A stretch of DNA of 64,000 nt from NCBI GenBank assembly GCA_020832545.1, contig JAFIEK010000004.1, positions 1-64,000 of the forward strand, given 5' to 3'. The notes beneath the pieces were generated by a model. The model did no database searches. It saw only the letters and a list, made by a program, of their open reading frames with translations, and was not told where the DNA came from. Both the position numbers and the translations under genes were made by a program. This document shows positions 26,880 through 35,167 of this stretch, one piece after another; position 1 is the first letter of the stretch; each line of letters begins with the position of its first letter. The DNA is from Pararhodobacter sp. (GTDB lineage Bacteria > Pseudomonadota > Alphaproteobacteria > Rhodobacterales > Rhodobacteraceae).

Positions 26880-27917
26880 ATGACCGGAGCAGCCCCCGCC
26901 TCTCAGCATCAGCCCCGCATCTTTTCGGGCATCCAGCCCTCGGGCGGGCTGACGCTTGGCAATTATCTGGGCGCTCTCAAGCGTTTCGTCGAAAAGCAGG
27001 ATGAGGGGATCGAAACGATCTATTGCCTCGTCGACATGCACGCCATCACCGTCTGGCAAGACCCTTTGAGGCTGCGCCACGCCACGCGCGAGATGGCGGC
27101 AGGCTTCATCGCCGCCGGGATCAACCCGGAGCGCTCGATCCTGTTCAACCAGAGCCAGGTTTCCGCGCATGCCGAGCTTGCGTGGATCTTCAACTGCGTC
27201 GCGCGGATGGGCTGGATGAACCGCATGACCCAGTTCAAAGACAAGGCCGGCAAGGACAAGGAGGCCGCGTCGCTGGGCCTTTACGCCTATCCCGCGCTGA
27301 TGGCTGCCGATATTCTGGTCTATCACGCCACCCATGTTCCGGTGGGCGAGGACCAGCGCCAGCATCTTGAGCTGACGCGCGACATCGCCACCAAGTTCAA
27401 CCATGACTATGAGACAGATTTCTTTCCTATCACCGAGCCGGTGATCGAAGGGGCAGCCGCGCGGGTGATGAGCTTGCGCGACGGCACGAAGAAGATGTCG
27501 AAATCGGACCCCTCCGACCAGTCGCGTATCAACATGACCGACAGCGCCGACACCATCGCCCAGAAGATCCGCAAAGCGAAAACCGATGCCGAGCCGCTGC
27601 CGGAACTGCTGGACGGCCTCAAGGACCGGGCCGAGGCGCGCAATCTGGTGAACATCTACGCCGCCCTCGACAACCGCAGCCCACAAGAGGTGCTGACCGA
27701 ATTTGCAGGCCAGGGCTTTGGCGCCTTCAAGCCGAAACTGGCCGATCTGGCGGTAGCGTCCCTCTCTCCGATCTCAAAGCGGATGCAGGAACTGATGCAG
27801 GACGTGGCCGAGATCGACCGTATTCTGGGCCGTGGGGCCGAGCGCGCGGACGAGATCGCCACACCGATCATGGAGCGTTGCTTCGATATTGTCGGCATGG
27901 TTCGCGCCCGGAGATAG
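26880..27917 (+). CDS. trpS: Tryptophanyl-tRNA synthetase
   Basis: 345-residue class I synthetase that charges tRNA-Trp. The ATG at 26880 follows a GGAG; a much longer open frame upstream overlaps the divergent gene and is spurious. The HIGH-equivalent is [13 protein letters not shown] near the start, and KMSKS appears as [10 protein letters not shown]. Motif [15 protein letters not shown] binds the adenylate. Complete and normal in length. Confidence 0.97.
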   Translation: MTGAAPASQHQPRIFSGIQPSGGLTLGNYLGALKRFVEKQDEGIETIYCLVDMHAITVWQDPLRLRHATREMAAGFIAAGINPERSILFNQSQVSAHAELAWIFNCVARMGWMNRMTQFKDKAGKDKEAASLGLYAYPALMAADILVYHATHVPVGEDQRQHLELTRDIATKFNHDYETDFFPITEPVIEGAAARVMSLRDGTKKMSKSDPSDQSRINMTDSADTIAQKIRKAKTDAEPLPELLDGLKDRAEARNLVNIYAALDNRSPQEVLTEFAGQGFGAFKPKLADLAVASLSPISKRMQELMQDVAEIDRILGRGAERADEIATPIMERCFDIVGMVRARR

Positions 27918-28035
27918 AGCGGGTTCAAGGCGGATCAGAAAGCACCGGGCGACCGGAAGGTGCAGCTATCTGCGGGCGCTTAACCTGTTCACTTTCTGGC
28001 TGGGCAAGCACTGCAACGCGCCCTAACCTCTGGCC

Positions 28036-29259
28036 ATGACCGATTCACTCGACAGCCGATATTCATGGTTCCGTCTGGCGCTTGCGCTGTTGATCGCGAC
28101 TGTCGGCAATGTCGGCATCTGGTCGATCGTGGTGATCTTGCCGCAGGTCCAGGCAGAGTTCGGAATTGGCCGTGGCGGTGCCTCGCTGCCTTACACGCTG
28201 ACCATGATGGGGTTTGCGCTGGGCAATCTGGTTTTCGGCCGTGTGGTGGACCGGTTCGGCATCCACTGGGCGCTGGTCGGCGCGGCCCTGACCTCGGGCG
28301 CGGGCTACATGGCCGCCGCCGCCAGCCCCTCGCTTTTCGTACTGGCGGTGGCGCATTTTGTCATCGGTCTGGGAACGGCAGCGGGGTTCGGGCCGCTGAT
28401 CGCCGATACCTCGCTCTGGTTCCGCCGCTTTCGCGGGCTGGCGGTGGCGGTGGTGGCGAGCGGGAATTACCTGTCGGGCGCGCTCTGGCCCTTGATCCTT
28501 GCCCGCCCCCTGATCGATCAGGGCTGGCGACCGGTCATGGTGATCCTGGGGCTGGTAATCGCGCTGGTGATTGTGCCGCTGGCGTTCCTGTTGCGGCGTA
28601 AACTTGATGCGGTGGGGATGAGCGCCGAATCACAGAAATCCGCCTTCACGCCAAAATCGACCCCGTTTTCGCCCCGCATGCTGATGTGGCTGCTCGCGCT
28701 GGCGGGACTGTCGTGCTGCATGGCCATGGCCATGCCGCAGGTGCATATCGTCGCGCTTTGTGTCGATCTGGGGTTCGGCCCGGCGGTGGGGGCCGAGATG
28801 CTGTCGCTGATGCTTCTGGGCGGCGTGGTGTCGCGCGTGGTGTCGGGGCTGATCGCGGACCGGCTGGGCGGGGTGGTAACGCTGATTATCGGATCAGTGC
28901 TACAGGCGATCGCGCTGTTTCTGTATCTGCCGTTCGATGGTCTGGCGTCGCTTTATGTTGTCTCTCTGGTCTTCGGCCTGTCGCAGGGCGGCATTGTGCC
29001 CGCCTACGCGATCATCGTGCGCGAGTACATGCCCGCGCGCGAGGCCGGTGCGCGGGTGGGGTTTGTCATTATGGCCACAATTCTGGGCATGGCACTGGGT
29101 GGATGGGTATCAGGCTGGATCTATGATCTGACGGGCTCTTACCAACTGGCGTTCATCAACGGGATCATCTGGAACGGACTGAACATCGCGATTATCCTGC
29201 TGATTGTACTGCGCGGCCGCCGTGCGGGGCCAGGCCCTGCACTCGCCGCACGGGCTTGA
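28036..29259 (+). CDS. MFS transporter
   Basis: 407-residue major facilitator with 12 predicted helices and a short central loop (about residues 190-210). The loop 2-3 motif appears as GNLVFGRVVDRFG, and an equivalent is repeated at SGLIADRLGG. It resembles OFA/monocarboxylate-type carriers by overall pattern, but substrate cannot be told. It stands alone between trpS and tRNA-Cys. Confidence 0.88.
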   Translation: MTDSLDSRYSWFRLALALLIATVGNVGIWSIVVILPQVQAEFGIGRGGASLPYTLTMMGFALGNLVFGRVVDRFGIHWALVGAALTSGAGYMAAAASPSLFVLAVAHFVIGLGTAAGFGPLIADTSLWFRRFRGLAVAVVASGNYLSGALWPLILARPLIDQGWRPVMVILGLVIALVIVPLAFLLRRKLDAVGMSAESQKSAFTPKSTPFSPRMLMWLLALAGLSCCMAMAMPQVHIVALCVDLGFGPAVGAEMLSLMLLGGVVSRVVSGLIADRLGGVVTLIIGSVLQAIALFLYLPFDGLASLYVVSLVFGLSQGGIVPAYAIIVREYMPAREAGARVGFVIMATILGMALGGWVSGWIYDLTGSYQLAFINGIIWNGLNIAIILLIVLRGRRAGPGPALAARA

Positions 29260-29266
29260 TCCTCTC

Positions 29267-29295
29267 TTGACGAGTGCTGAGTAAAAACCTAGACG
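29267..29295 (+). promoter_or_regulatory. Candidate promoter of tRNA-Cys
   Basis: TTGACG (29267-29272), a 17-bp spacer and TAGACG (29290-29295) predict initiation a few bases before the tRNA at 29307. The -35 element is good and the -10 is weak. Confidence 0.45.
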
Positions 29296-29306
29296 GTTGG
29301 GCGCGA

Positions 29307-29380
29307 GGCGGGTTGGCGGAGAGGTTACGCACCGGATTGCAAATCCGTGAAGACCGGTTCGATTCCGGTACCCGCCTCCA
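29307..29380 (+). tRNA. tRNA-Cys (anticodon GCA)
   Basis: Acceptor stem GGCGGGT pairs with ACCCGCC, the anticodon loop is TTGCAAA giving GCA, the T-arm has GGTTCGATTCC, and the CCA end is encoded. 74 nt, complete. Confidence 0.97.
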
Positions 29381-29568
29381 AGTAATTTCAAATAGTTACA
29401 TCCGTCAGGCCCTCCGAATCCTCTCGATGTTTCAACACCCTTTTACCATTCCTGCTCTGGACCTGTTCTGTTCCGCCATGTCCGGGCTTCTTTTGCGCGT
29501 ATTTTTTCAGTGAAATGCGCCGCCATGCCTTCCAGGATTACTGCGCGAGGCGGCTTCAGCCTCAGGAA

Positions 29569-29697
29569 TCACAGATCAAGCACAAGGCGGTAGTTGACCG
29601 CAATCAGCACACCAGCCACCGAGACCAGCGGGCATGACAGCTTCTTGTAATGGATCATCGTTCGGCGCGGCTTCCCGTGGATAATGGCTTGAATACC
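29569..29697 (-). pseudogene. Possible 3' remnant of a membrane-protein gene
   Basis: The 340-bp gap after tRNA-Cys has no intact gene. On the minus strand a frame ending at 29569 reads MIHYKKLSCPLVSVAG, then VLIAVNYRLVLDL and stop, which looks like the end of a membrane protein. There is no start or upstream domain. It could be debris left beside the tRNA, or chance. Confidence 0.25.
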
Positions 29698-29719
29698 CCC
29701 CCGCAGGACGAACCGGGGC

Positions 29720-30784
29720 TTACACGGCGCGGGCGTGCCCGGTCTGACTGCGGCGTGGCACCAGTGCGCGCATGATCATCGGCATCTCCACTATGCCGAC
29801 GGTCTTGCCGTCCTTCGTTACCCGGTAGCGCGGCTCCAGCGTACCGCCCGACAGGGCAATGACACTTTCCAGATTATCGTCCGCCTCGACCTCGCCGCTG
29901 ATCTCGCCGTCTGCCTCGCCCGGCATCATGATCGAGCGCACGCGCAGCACCCGGGCGCGGTTGATATCGGCGACGAAGTCTTCGATGTAGCTTGCCGCCG
30001 GATTGAGCAGGATATGCTGCGGCTCGCCCTGCTGGACGATGGCGCCGTCCTTGAGGATCACCAGATGGTCGGCCAGCTTCAGCGCCTCATCCAGATCATG
30101 GGTGATGAAGACGATGGTCTTTTTCAGCTCGGCCTGCAATTCGATCAACAGATCCTGCATATCGGTACGGATCAGCGGGTCCAGCGCCGAAAAGGCCTCG
30201 TCCATCAGCATGATGTCGGAATTCGAAGTCAGCGCCCGGGCCAGCCCCACCCGCTGTTGCATCCCGCCCGACAATTCGTGCGGATACTGGTGGCCATTGC
30301 CGCCCAGGTCCACCCGGCGCAGCCAGCGGTTTGCCTCGGGTTCCCATTCACTGCGGCGTATCCCGCGCGTCGCCAGCGCCATCCCGGCGTTCTCCAGCAC
30401 GGTGCGATGCGGAAGCAACGCGAACTTCTGAAACACCATCGACATGGTTTCACGTCGCAACCGGCGCAGGCGGGCATCGTTCCAGGCCAGAATATCTTCG
30501 CCATCGACCATAATCTCGCCTGCCGTCGGCTCGATCAGCCTGTTGAGATGCCGGATCAGAGTGGATTTTCCTGACCCCGACAGCCCCATGATCACGGTGA
30601 TCCGGCCCTCATGGATATCGACATTGATATCGCTCAGGCCCAGCACATGGCGCGTGGTCTTCAGCAGTTCCGGCTTGCCCATCCCGGCACGGTGCTTTTC
30701 AAGCGCGGCTTTCGGGTCAGGGCCGAAGATTTTGTAAAGGTTGCGGATCGAAACCTTGACGGGGGGTTCAATACTATCGGTCAT
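29720..30784 (-). CDS. proV: Glycine betaine/proline-type ABC transporter ATP-binding protein
   Basis: 354 residues. The ATPase has Walker A GLSGSGKS, signature LSGGMQQR and Walker B IMLMDEAFSALDP. The N-terminal extension (KIFGPDPKAALEKHRAGMG) and the shortened C-terminal CBS-like regulatory tail are typical of ProV/ChoV/OpuAA. It energises uptake of quaternary amines such as betaine or choline. GAGGAG precedes the start. It is the last gene of a leftward proX-proW-proV operon. Confidence 0.93.
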   Translation of the reverse strand: MTDSIEPPVKVSIRNLYKIFGPDPKAALEKHRAGMGKPELLKTTRHVLGLSDINVDIHEGRITVIMGLSGSGKSTLIRHLNRLIEPTAGEIMVDGEDILAWNDARLRRLRRETMSMVFQKFALLPHRTVLENAGMALATRGIRRSEWEPEANRWLRRVDLGGNGHQYPHELSGGMQQRVGLARALTSNSDIMLMDEAFSALDPLIRTDMQDLLIELQAELKKTIVFITHDLDEALKLADHLVILKDGAIVQQGEPQHILLNPAASYIEDFVADINRARVLRVRSIMMPGEADGEISGEVEADDNLESVIALSGGTLEPRYRVTKDGKTVGIVEMPMIMRALVPRRSQTGHARAV

Positions 30785-30794
30785 CGCGCGCTCC

Positions 30795-31844
30795 TCACTG
30801 TTGCTTTCGGCTGGTGTCTATGCGCGCGAGCGCCGCTTTCGTCACCCGGTCGAGCATGATCGCCAGAAGCACGATGCCCAGACCGGCGACCAGCCCGGTG
30901 CCCAGCTCAAGATTGCGGATACCGCGCAGCACAAGCACACCGAGGCCCGGTGCCGCCACCAGCGAGGCGATGACAACCATTGCAAGGCTCATCATGATGG
31001 TCTGGTTGACCCCGGCCATGATGTTGGGCAACGCCAGCGGGATCTGCACGCGAAACAGCTTTTGCCGCCTGGTCATGCCGAAGGCATCGGCGGCCTCGAT
31101 CACATCCTTGTCGACCAGCCGGATGCCCAGATCGGTCAGCCGGATCACCGGCACGATGGCATAAAGAATGATCGCAATGCCATAAAGCTTCGGCTCGGTG
31201 ACCGAGAACAGAAAGATCAGCGGGATCAGATAGACGAAGGGCGGCAACGTCTGCAACATGTCCAGAACCGGCGTGACACTGCGTTGCAGCCGGTCATTAC
31301 GCGACATGGCGATGCCGATGGGCACGCCCAGCAGCACACATATAAAGGCGCAGACAAAGATGATCGCCAGCGTCTGCATCGCGGCGTCGTAGTGGTCGAT
31401 AAAGGCCAGAATCGCGATGAACAGCGCCACCAGCCCGACCACGCGCATGGATCGCGCCACAAGCCAGGAAACCGCCAGCAACAGCGGGATCATGATCCAC
31501 CAGGGGGTGTTGGTCATCAGCCACAGGGCGTCGCGCAGCATCCAGCTGAGCGGCTGGGTCAGCGGGTCAACCACCACGCGCAGCGCATCGCGGATATTGA
31601 GAAACCCACGCTCCAGCCCCACCGTCAGATCGCGCGAGCGTGGGATGGCCGAGCAGGATGCGGCCAGCGCATCAAGTGAGGGGAAAGGCAGATCCCAGAG
31701 TGAGCGCGCGCTGTCCGGGGCCCCTGCCCCACCGCCCTGCGCCCTCGCCATGAGATCCGCCATCGACACCGGCCCGCTCTGTGCGTCCCGGTCACACCAG
31801 TCGCGCAGTCCCAGCGCGTTGAAGAATCCGTCGTAGGTTGCCAT
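30795..31844 (-). CDS. proW: Glycine betaine/proline-type ABC transporter permease
   Basis: 349-residue inner-membrane permease. The ATG at 31844 follows AAAGGG; a longer start is less likely. A soluble N-terminal region of about 100 residues precedes the membrane part, as in E. coli ProW. The EAA-type loop is visible as DVIEAADAFGMTRRQKLFRVQIPLALP. It pairs with ProV, ten bases downstream. Confidence 0.93.
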   Translation of the reverse strand: MATYDGFFNALGLRDWCDRDAQSGPVSMADLMARAQGGGAGAPDSARSLWDLPFPSLDALAASCSAIPRSRDLTVGLERGFLNIRDALRVVVDPLTQPLSWMLRDALWLMTNTPWWIMIPLLLAVSWLVARSMRVVGLVALFIAILAFIDHYDAAMQTLAIIFVCAFICVLLGVPIGIAMSRNDRLQRSVTPVLDMLQTLPPFVYLIPLIFLFSVTEPKLYGIAIILYAIVPVIRLTDLGIRLVDKDVIEAADAFGMTRRQKLFRVQIPLALPNIMAGVNQTIMMSLAMVVIASLVAAPGLGVLVLRGIRNLELGTGLVAGLGIVLLAIMLDRVTKAALARIDTSRKQQ

Positions 31845-31891
31845 TGCCCTTTCAGGCACCTGTCTGCGCCTGCCTTTCCCGATAGAAGGAA

Positions 31892-31918
31892 GCGCGGCAC
31901 CGGGGCCCGGTGCCGCGC
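31892..31918. terminator. Perfect GC hairpin between proX and proW
   Basis: Arms of 13 bp (GCGCGGCACCGGG and its complement) flank one base. It lies in the intercistronic gap and has no T-run on the minus strand. Such stems usually stabilise the binding-protein part of the mRNA or partly attenuate the permease genes, giving excess binding protein. Confidence 0.7.
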
Positions 31919-31945
31919 CTGATGTTTATCGCCTGTGGCGCAAGA

Positions 31946-32932
31946 TCAGTCAGCCAGCAGCGCCGCGAGATTCTCGCGCGCGGCGTCATTCAGCCAGCCT
32001 GACCATTCGTCCTGATTGTTGGTCAGGTAATGCACCGCAACTTCCTCAGCCGAGGCGGTGTTTTCGTCCTGCCATGCCAGCAGTTCGCTCATTACTTCGG
32101 TCTGGAAGGTCATGTTGCGGAAGAATTCCGCGATCTCGGGGTGGCTGTCGACAAAATTGCCGGTGACCGATGTCAGGATCGGCGCGTCAGGGAATTCAGA
32201 CACCTGCGGGTCCGGCGCATCGGGGTTCTGCAGCGCCGCAAAGGCCTCTTCGTTATAGCCGCCCAGATCGACGCGGGTCATGTCATACTTGCCCAGCGGC
32301 ACGGTCGGCGCCCAGTAGTAACCGAACCAGGGTTCACCATCTGTGGCGGCAGCGCCCATCGACGATGCCAGCGTTTCGCCAGAACCGTGGTTGAACACTT
32401 CGATCCCATGGCCTTCCAGATCCAGCGCGCGCGACAGATTGTCCGACACCACGCGGCAGCCCCAGCCATCAGGGCAGTTGTTGAACTGGTTTCCGACCAG
32501 TTCGGGATTGGCGAGAATGCCTTCGATAGTGGTCAGTTCCGGGTGCTCTTCGGCCAGCGCTGTGGGAATCCACCAGCCCTCAACCCCACCGGGCTCAAGC
32601 ACTTCGGCCAGACGCACCATCGTCCCGGCATCTTCCAGACGGCGATAGGCATCACCGGCCGAGTTCAGCCAAAGGTCGGTGACAACATCAGGTTCACCGG
32701 TTTCGGCCACCGAGGTGATTGCCGGGATCGTATCGGAATTGACCAGTGTGACATTGCAGCCATAGCCCTGCTCCAGCAGAAACTGGGCGACTTCGGTGAT
32801 GACCTCGGCTGAGGCCCAGCCCATCTGGGCGATGGAAACGTCACCGCATTCACCGGCCTCTTGGGCAGCGGCTGAGGTGGCCATGAAACATCCTGCGGCC
32901 CCAATGGCCGCGTATGAAGCGAACTTGCGCAT
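31946..32932 (-). CDS. proX: Glycine betaine/choline-type ABC substrate-binding protein
   Basis: 328-residue periplasmic protein with a Sec signal peptide (cut after ATSAAA). The OpuAC-type fold is shown by VSIAQMGWASAEVIT, DVVTDLWLNS and the aromatic motif WFGYYWAPT. These Trp/Tyr residues form the cage for quaternary ammonium groups. The ATG at 32932 begins the signal peptide; the frame extends upstream without support. First gene of the proXWV-type operon. Betaine or choline is the likely ligand. Confidence 0.93.
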   Translation of the reverse strand: MRKFASYAAIGAAGCFMATSAAAQEAGECGDVSIAQMGWASAEVITEVAQFLLEQGYGCNVTLVNSDTIPAITSVAETGEPDVVTDLWLNSAGDAYRRLEDAGTMVRLAEVLEPGGVEGWWIPTALAEEHPELTTIEGILANPELVGNQFNNCPDGWGCRVVSDNLSRALDLEGHGIEVFNHGSGETLASSMGAAATDGEPWFGYYWAPTVPLGKYDMTRVDLGGYNEEAFAALQNPDAPDPQVSEFPDAPILTSVTGNFVDSHPEIAEFFRNMTFQTEVMSELLAWQDENTASAEEVAVHYLTNNQDEWSGWLNDAARENLAALLAD

Positions 32933-33543
32933 CGTCAGTCCTTTCAGTTTTGGTCGGATCGGCCGCATCCGCTGTAACGATCGCCACCCAATCGAGCGCG
33001 ATTGCCTGACGTTTCGACGGTTCCGGGGCAAAAAGCACCACGACATTGCGGCGCTGCCAATTGAGGGCCCCCGGGGTTCGGAAACGGGCCTATGGCTTCT
33101 TTTGACCATGCCCGGTTTCTCGCAGATGCGGCACCGAAGCGCAACCCGACGGCGGAAGTTCGCCTATCAGGCCTGTGTGACAGAGCGGCAAGATGTCAAT
33201 TCCTGCCTGCGCCACAGCGCTTTAATCACCGCGCACAGGCGTTCTTACCAAATGAGGCAAAACCTCGCTGGCGGCAGGTGAGATCAAATATCTGCTTATC
33301 GCGCGCAACCCGGTGCAGCACAGCGTCGCTGTTCTGGCTTGTATCCCCGGAAAGCCGCTGATCGAGGCGGCGCAGGAGTTACGGGTTCAGGCGCGGCGAG
33401 CTGAGCGACTGATATCAATCAGATGGAACGCAAACGCTTCATGCCGAGGAGTGCGTTGACACTCAGGCCATCAGCCTTGCAACTGGTGCGACTCGCCGAA
33501 CGTCGTTCTTTACGTGGCCAAGCTGCCGGTTTCGAACCGTTCA
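32933..33543. other. 611-bp gap without a confident gene
   Basis: Several frames stay open because of GC bias but none has family features. It must contain the proX promoter. A short plus-strand stretch around 33281-33420 reads like protein (YLLIARNPVQHS) without start or stop context and may be a remnant. Confidence 0.4.
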
Positions 33544-34071
33544 TCAGTGCATTGATGCCATTGCATTGTGATCGACGGTATCGCGCATCATGACGACATG
33601 GCCCATGAATTCCACACCAGAGGCCATCGATTCCATGATCACTTTTGCGCTTTCCTGCGCTCCGAGTGCGTTGCCCTCTAAAGGCATTTCGTCCGGAAGC
33701 TCGATCATACCGAGCGTCGTCATCGTCTTGTACATATTGCTCAAGTGGTGGCAGGACCAGTTCATCGACATCTTGAGCGGGCATTTGACGAACAGGTTTG
33801 GCTGCGTATGCCAGATTTTTATCCCGTTTTCGGTTTCAAGCGTGAAGCTCAGGTCCACCGCCTGATTAAGGCGGAACTCATCATGGAAAATCTTGCGCGC
33901 GACCGCTTCGCAACCTTTGAGGATACCATCCAGATCGGCGGATTCGAGCGGCTGGTGCACCTCTTGCGGGTCTCTCTTGCCATGGTAACGCACGACGAGC
34001 ACGTGCGGGCCGTCCTCTTCCATCTTGATTTCGGTCTTCAGGATCTCAAGTTTGTAGATATCGGCCGACAT
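33544..34071 (-). CDS. Conserved-looking protein of unknown function
   Basis: 175 residues, not recognised. No signal peptide or membrane helix is visible. The N-terminal half is strand-rich (YKLEILKTEIKMEEDGPHVLVVRYHGK), the middle has two HH/His-rich spots (CHHLSNMYKT) and four Met-rich segments near the C-terminus. AAGGAA precedes the ATG by eight bases. It lies upstream of the catabolic cluster and is read in the same direction as the lyase gene. Codon use fits the neighbourhood, so it is probably real. Confidence 0.6.
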   Translation of the reverse strand: MSADIYKLEILKTEIKMEEDGPHVLVVRYHGKRDPQEVHQPLESADLDGILKGCEAVARKIFHDEFRLNQAVDLSFTLETENGIKIWHTQPNLFVKCPLKMSMNWSCHHLSNMYKTMTTLGMIELPDEMPLEGNALGAQESAKVIMESMASGVEFMGHVVMMRDTVDHNAMASMH

Positions 34072-34136
34072 ATTCGCGTTCCTTACAATCCGGCATCGCG
34101 GTAGAAATCTGCTTCTAACGCTGCCGGTTTGGCTTC

Positions 34137-35039
34137 CTAATAGTCTACTCCGTCCAGATTAAGATAGCGAGCCTCCATCTCCCCGACATGGGCTTCACCC
34201 ATAAGTGACCAGATATCGTCAATGTCGGTCAGCAGATCAGGGCGCTGGGGGGCGTCAGGGTTGAGGCGGTCTTCCTGCATCGCTGCGAGTGCGCGCCGCA
34301 TCCCCAGAATCGCGGCTGCCGGAAGCATTCTCGGCAGCGTCACGCGCTTCACGCCAAGCCGGGCGAGACGCGCGATGGGGATAAAGGGTGTCGTGGGCCG
34401 GGCACGCAAACCAAAACCCATGTTCACCGAAATGGGCACGCTAACCGCATCGACCAGCCGCTGGATCTCTTCTTCTGTGCGGATAGCATCGGCAAAAATC
34501 ATATCGGCCCCGGCGCGGACATAAAGCTGTGCGCGCCGGATCGCGGCATCGAAACCTTCAACGGCGATCGCGTCCGTGCGCGCCAGAATGACAAAATCAT
34601 CGTCCCTGCGCGCGTCGCAGGCCGCTTCGATCTTGCGGGCCATTTCGCGCGCGTCGATCACATCCTTGCCTGCCATGTGACCACAGCGTTTGGGGCTGAC
34701 CTGATCTTCGATATTGATGCCAACGACGCCCGCTTCTTCAAACAATCTCGCTGTGTGGTAGACTGTAACAGGGTTCCCATAACCGGTGTCGGCATCTGCC
34801 ATGAGCGGTATCGAGGTGATACGGGCCATCATTCGGACCGCATCAAGATTATCGGTCAGCCCCATGACGCCGGTATCCGGCACGCCAAGCCGCGAGTTAG
34901 CCAGACCGGCGCCTGTACTGCAGGCCGTCTTGTAGCCCATCTGCTCGACCAGCCGGGCTGAGTAGCCGTCATAGACCCCGGGTGAGACGAGAATTTCCTC
35001 TGTTGCCAGAAGGTTGCGGAAGTTCCGGGCCTTTGACAT
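34137..35039 (-). CDS. PEP mutase/isocitrate lyase-family carbon-carbon lyase
   Basis: 300-residue (beta/alpha)8 enzyme. The active-site loop KRCGH is present, as are ADADTGYGN and INIEDQ metal-binding segments. In this family KRCGH marks lyases such as 2-methylisocitrate lyase and 2,3-dimethylmalate lyase rather than phosphonate mutases. It would split a 2-hydroxy (malate-type) acid into pyruvate or another 2-oxo acid plus a carboxylate. Start is supported by GGAGAAGCAGG. It is divergent from an aconitase-family hydratase, which suggests consecutive steps. Oxaloacetate decarboxylase activity is an alternative. Confidence 0.88.
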   Translation of the reverse strand: MSKARNFRNLLATEEILVSPGVYDGYSARLVEQMGYKTACSTGAGLANSRLGVPDTGVMGLTDNLDAVRMMARITSIPLMADADTGYGNPVTVYHTARLFEEAGVVGINIEDQVSPKRCGHMAGKDVIDAREMARKIEAACDARRDDDFVILARTDAIAVEGFDAAIRRAQLYVRAGADMIFADAIRTEEEIQRLVDAVSVPISVNMGFGLRARPTTPFIPIARLARLGVKRVTLPRMLPAAAILGMRRALAAMQEDRLNPDAPQRPDLLTDIDDIWSLMGEAHVGEMEARYLNLDGVDY

Positions 35040-35088
35040 CCTGCTTCTCCGTTGAGCGATATCAGGGTTTTGCGATGCCTACGTATCA

Positions 35089-35113
35089 TTGTAGTGTCTA
35101 AGATACAATTTAC
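35089..35113. promoter_or_regulatory. Inverted repeat and shared motif in the divergent lyase/hydratase promoter
   Basis: ATTGTA-N10-TACAAT and GTATC/GATAC dyads overlap here. The minus strand contains GTATCTTAGA (35097-35106), matching GTGTCTTGCA near the GntR gene and GTATCTTGTA near the monooxygenase gene. Candidate operator for the cluster regulator. Confidence 0.4.
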
Positions 35114-35167
35114 TTGACGCGCTTTCCTCACTGATCGCATGATCTGCGCGTAGACAGGACAGAAATC

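Noticed and set aside
33092-33540. Short frames in the gap between proX and the unknown 175-residue gene
   Set aside because: No ribosome sites, domains or consistent codon pattern; kept only as an empty gap.
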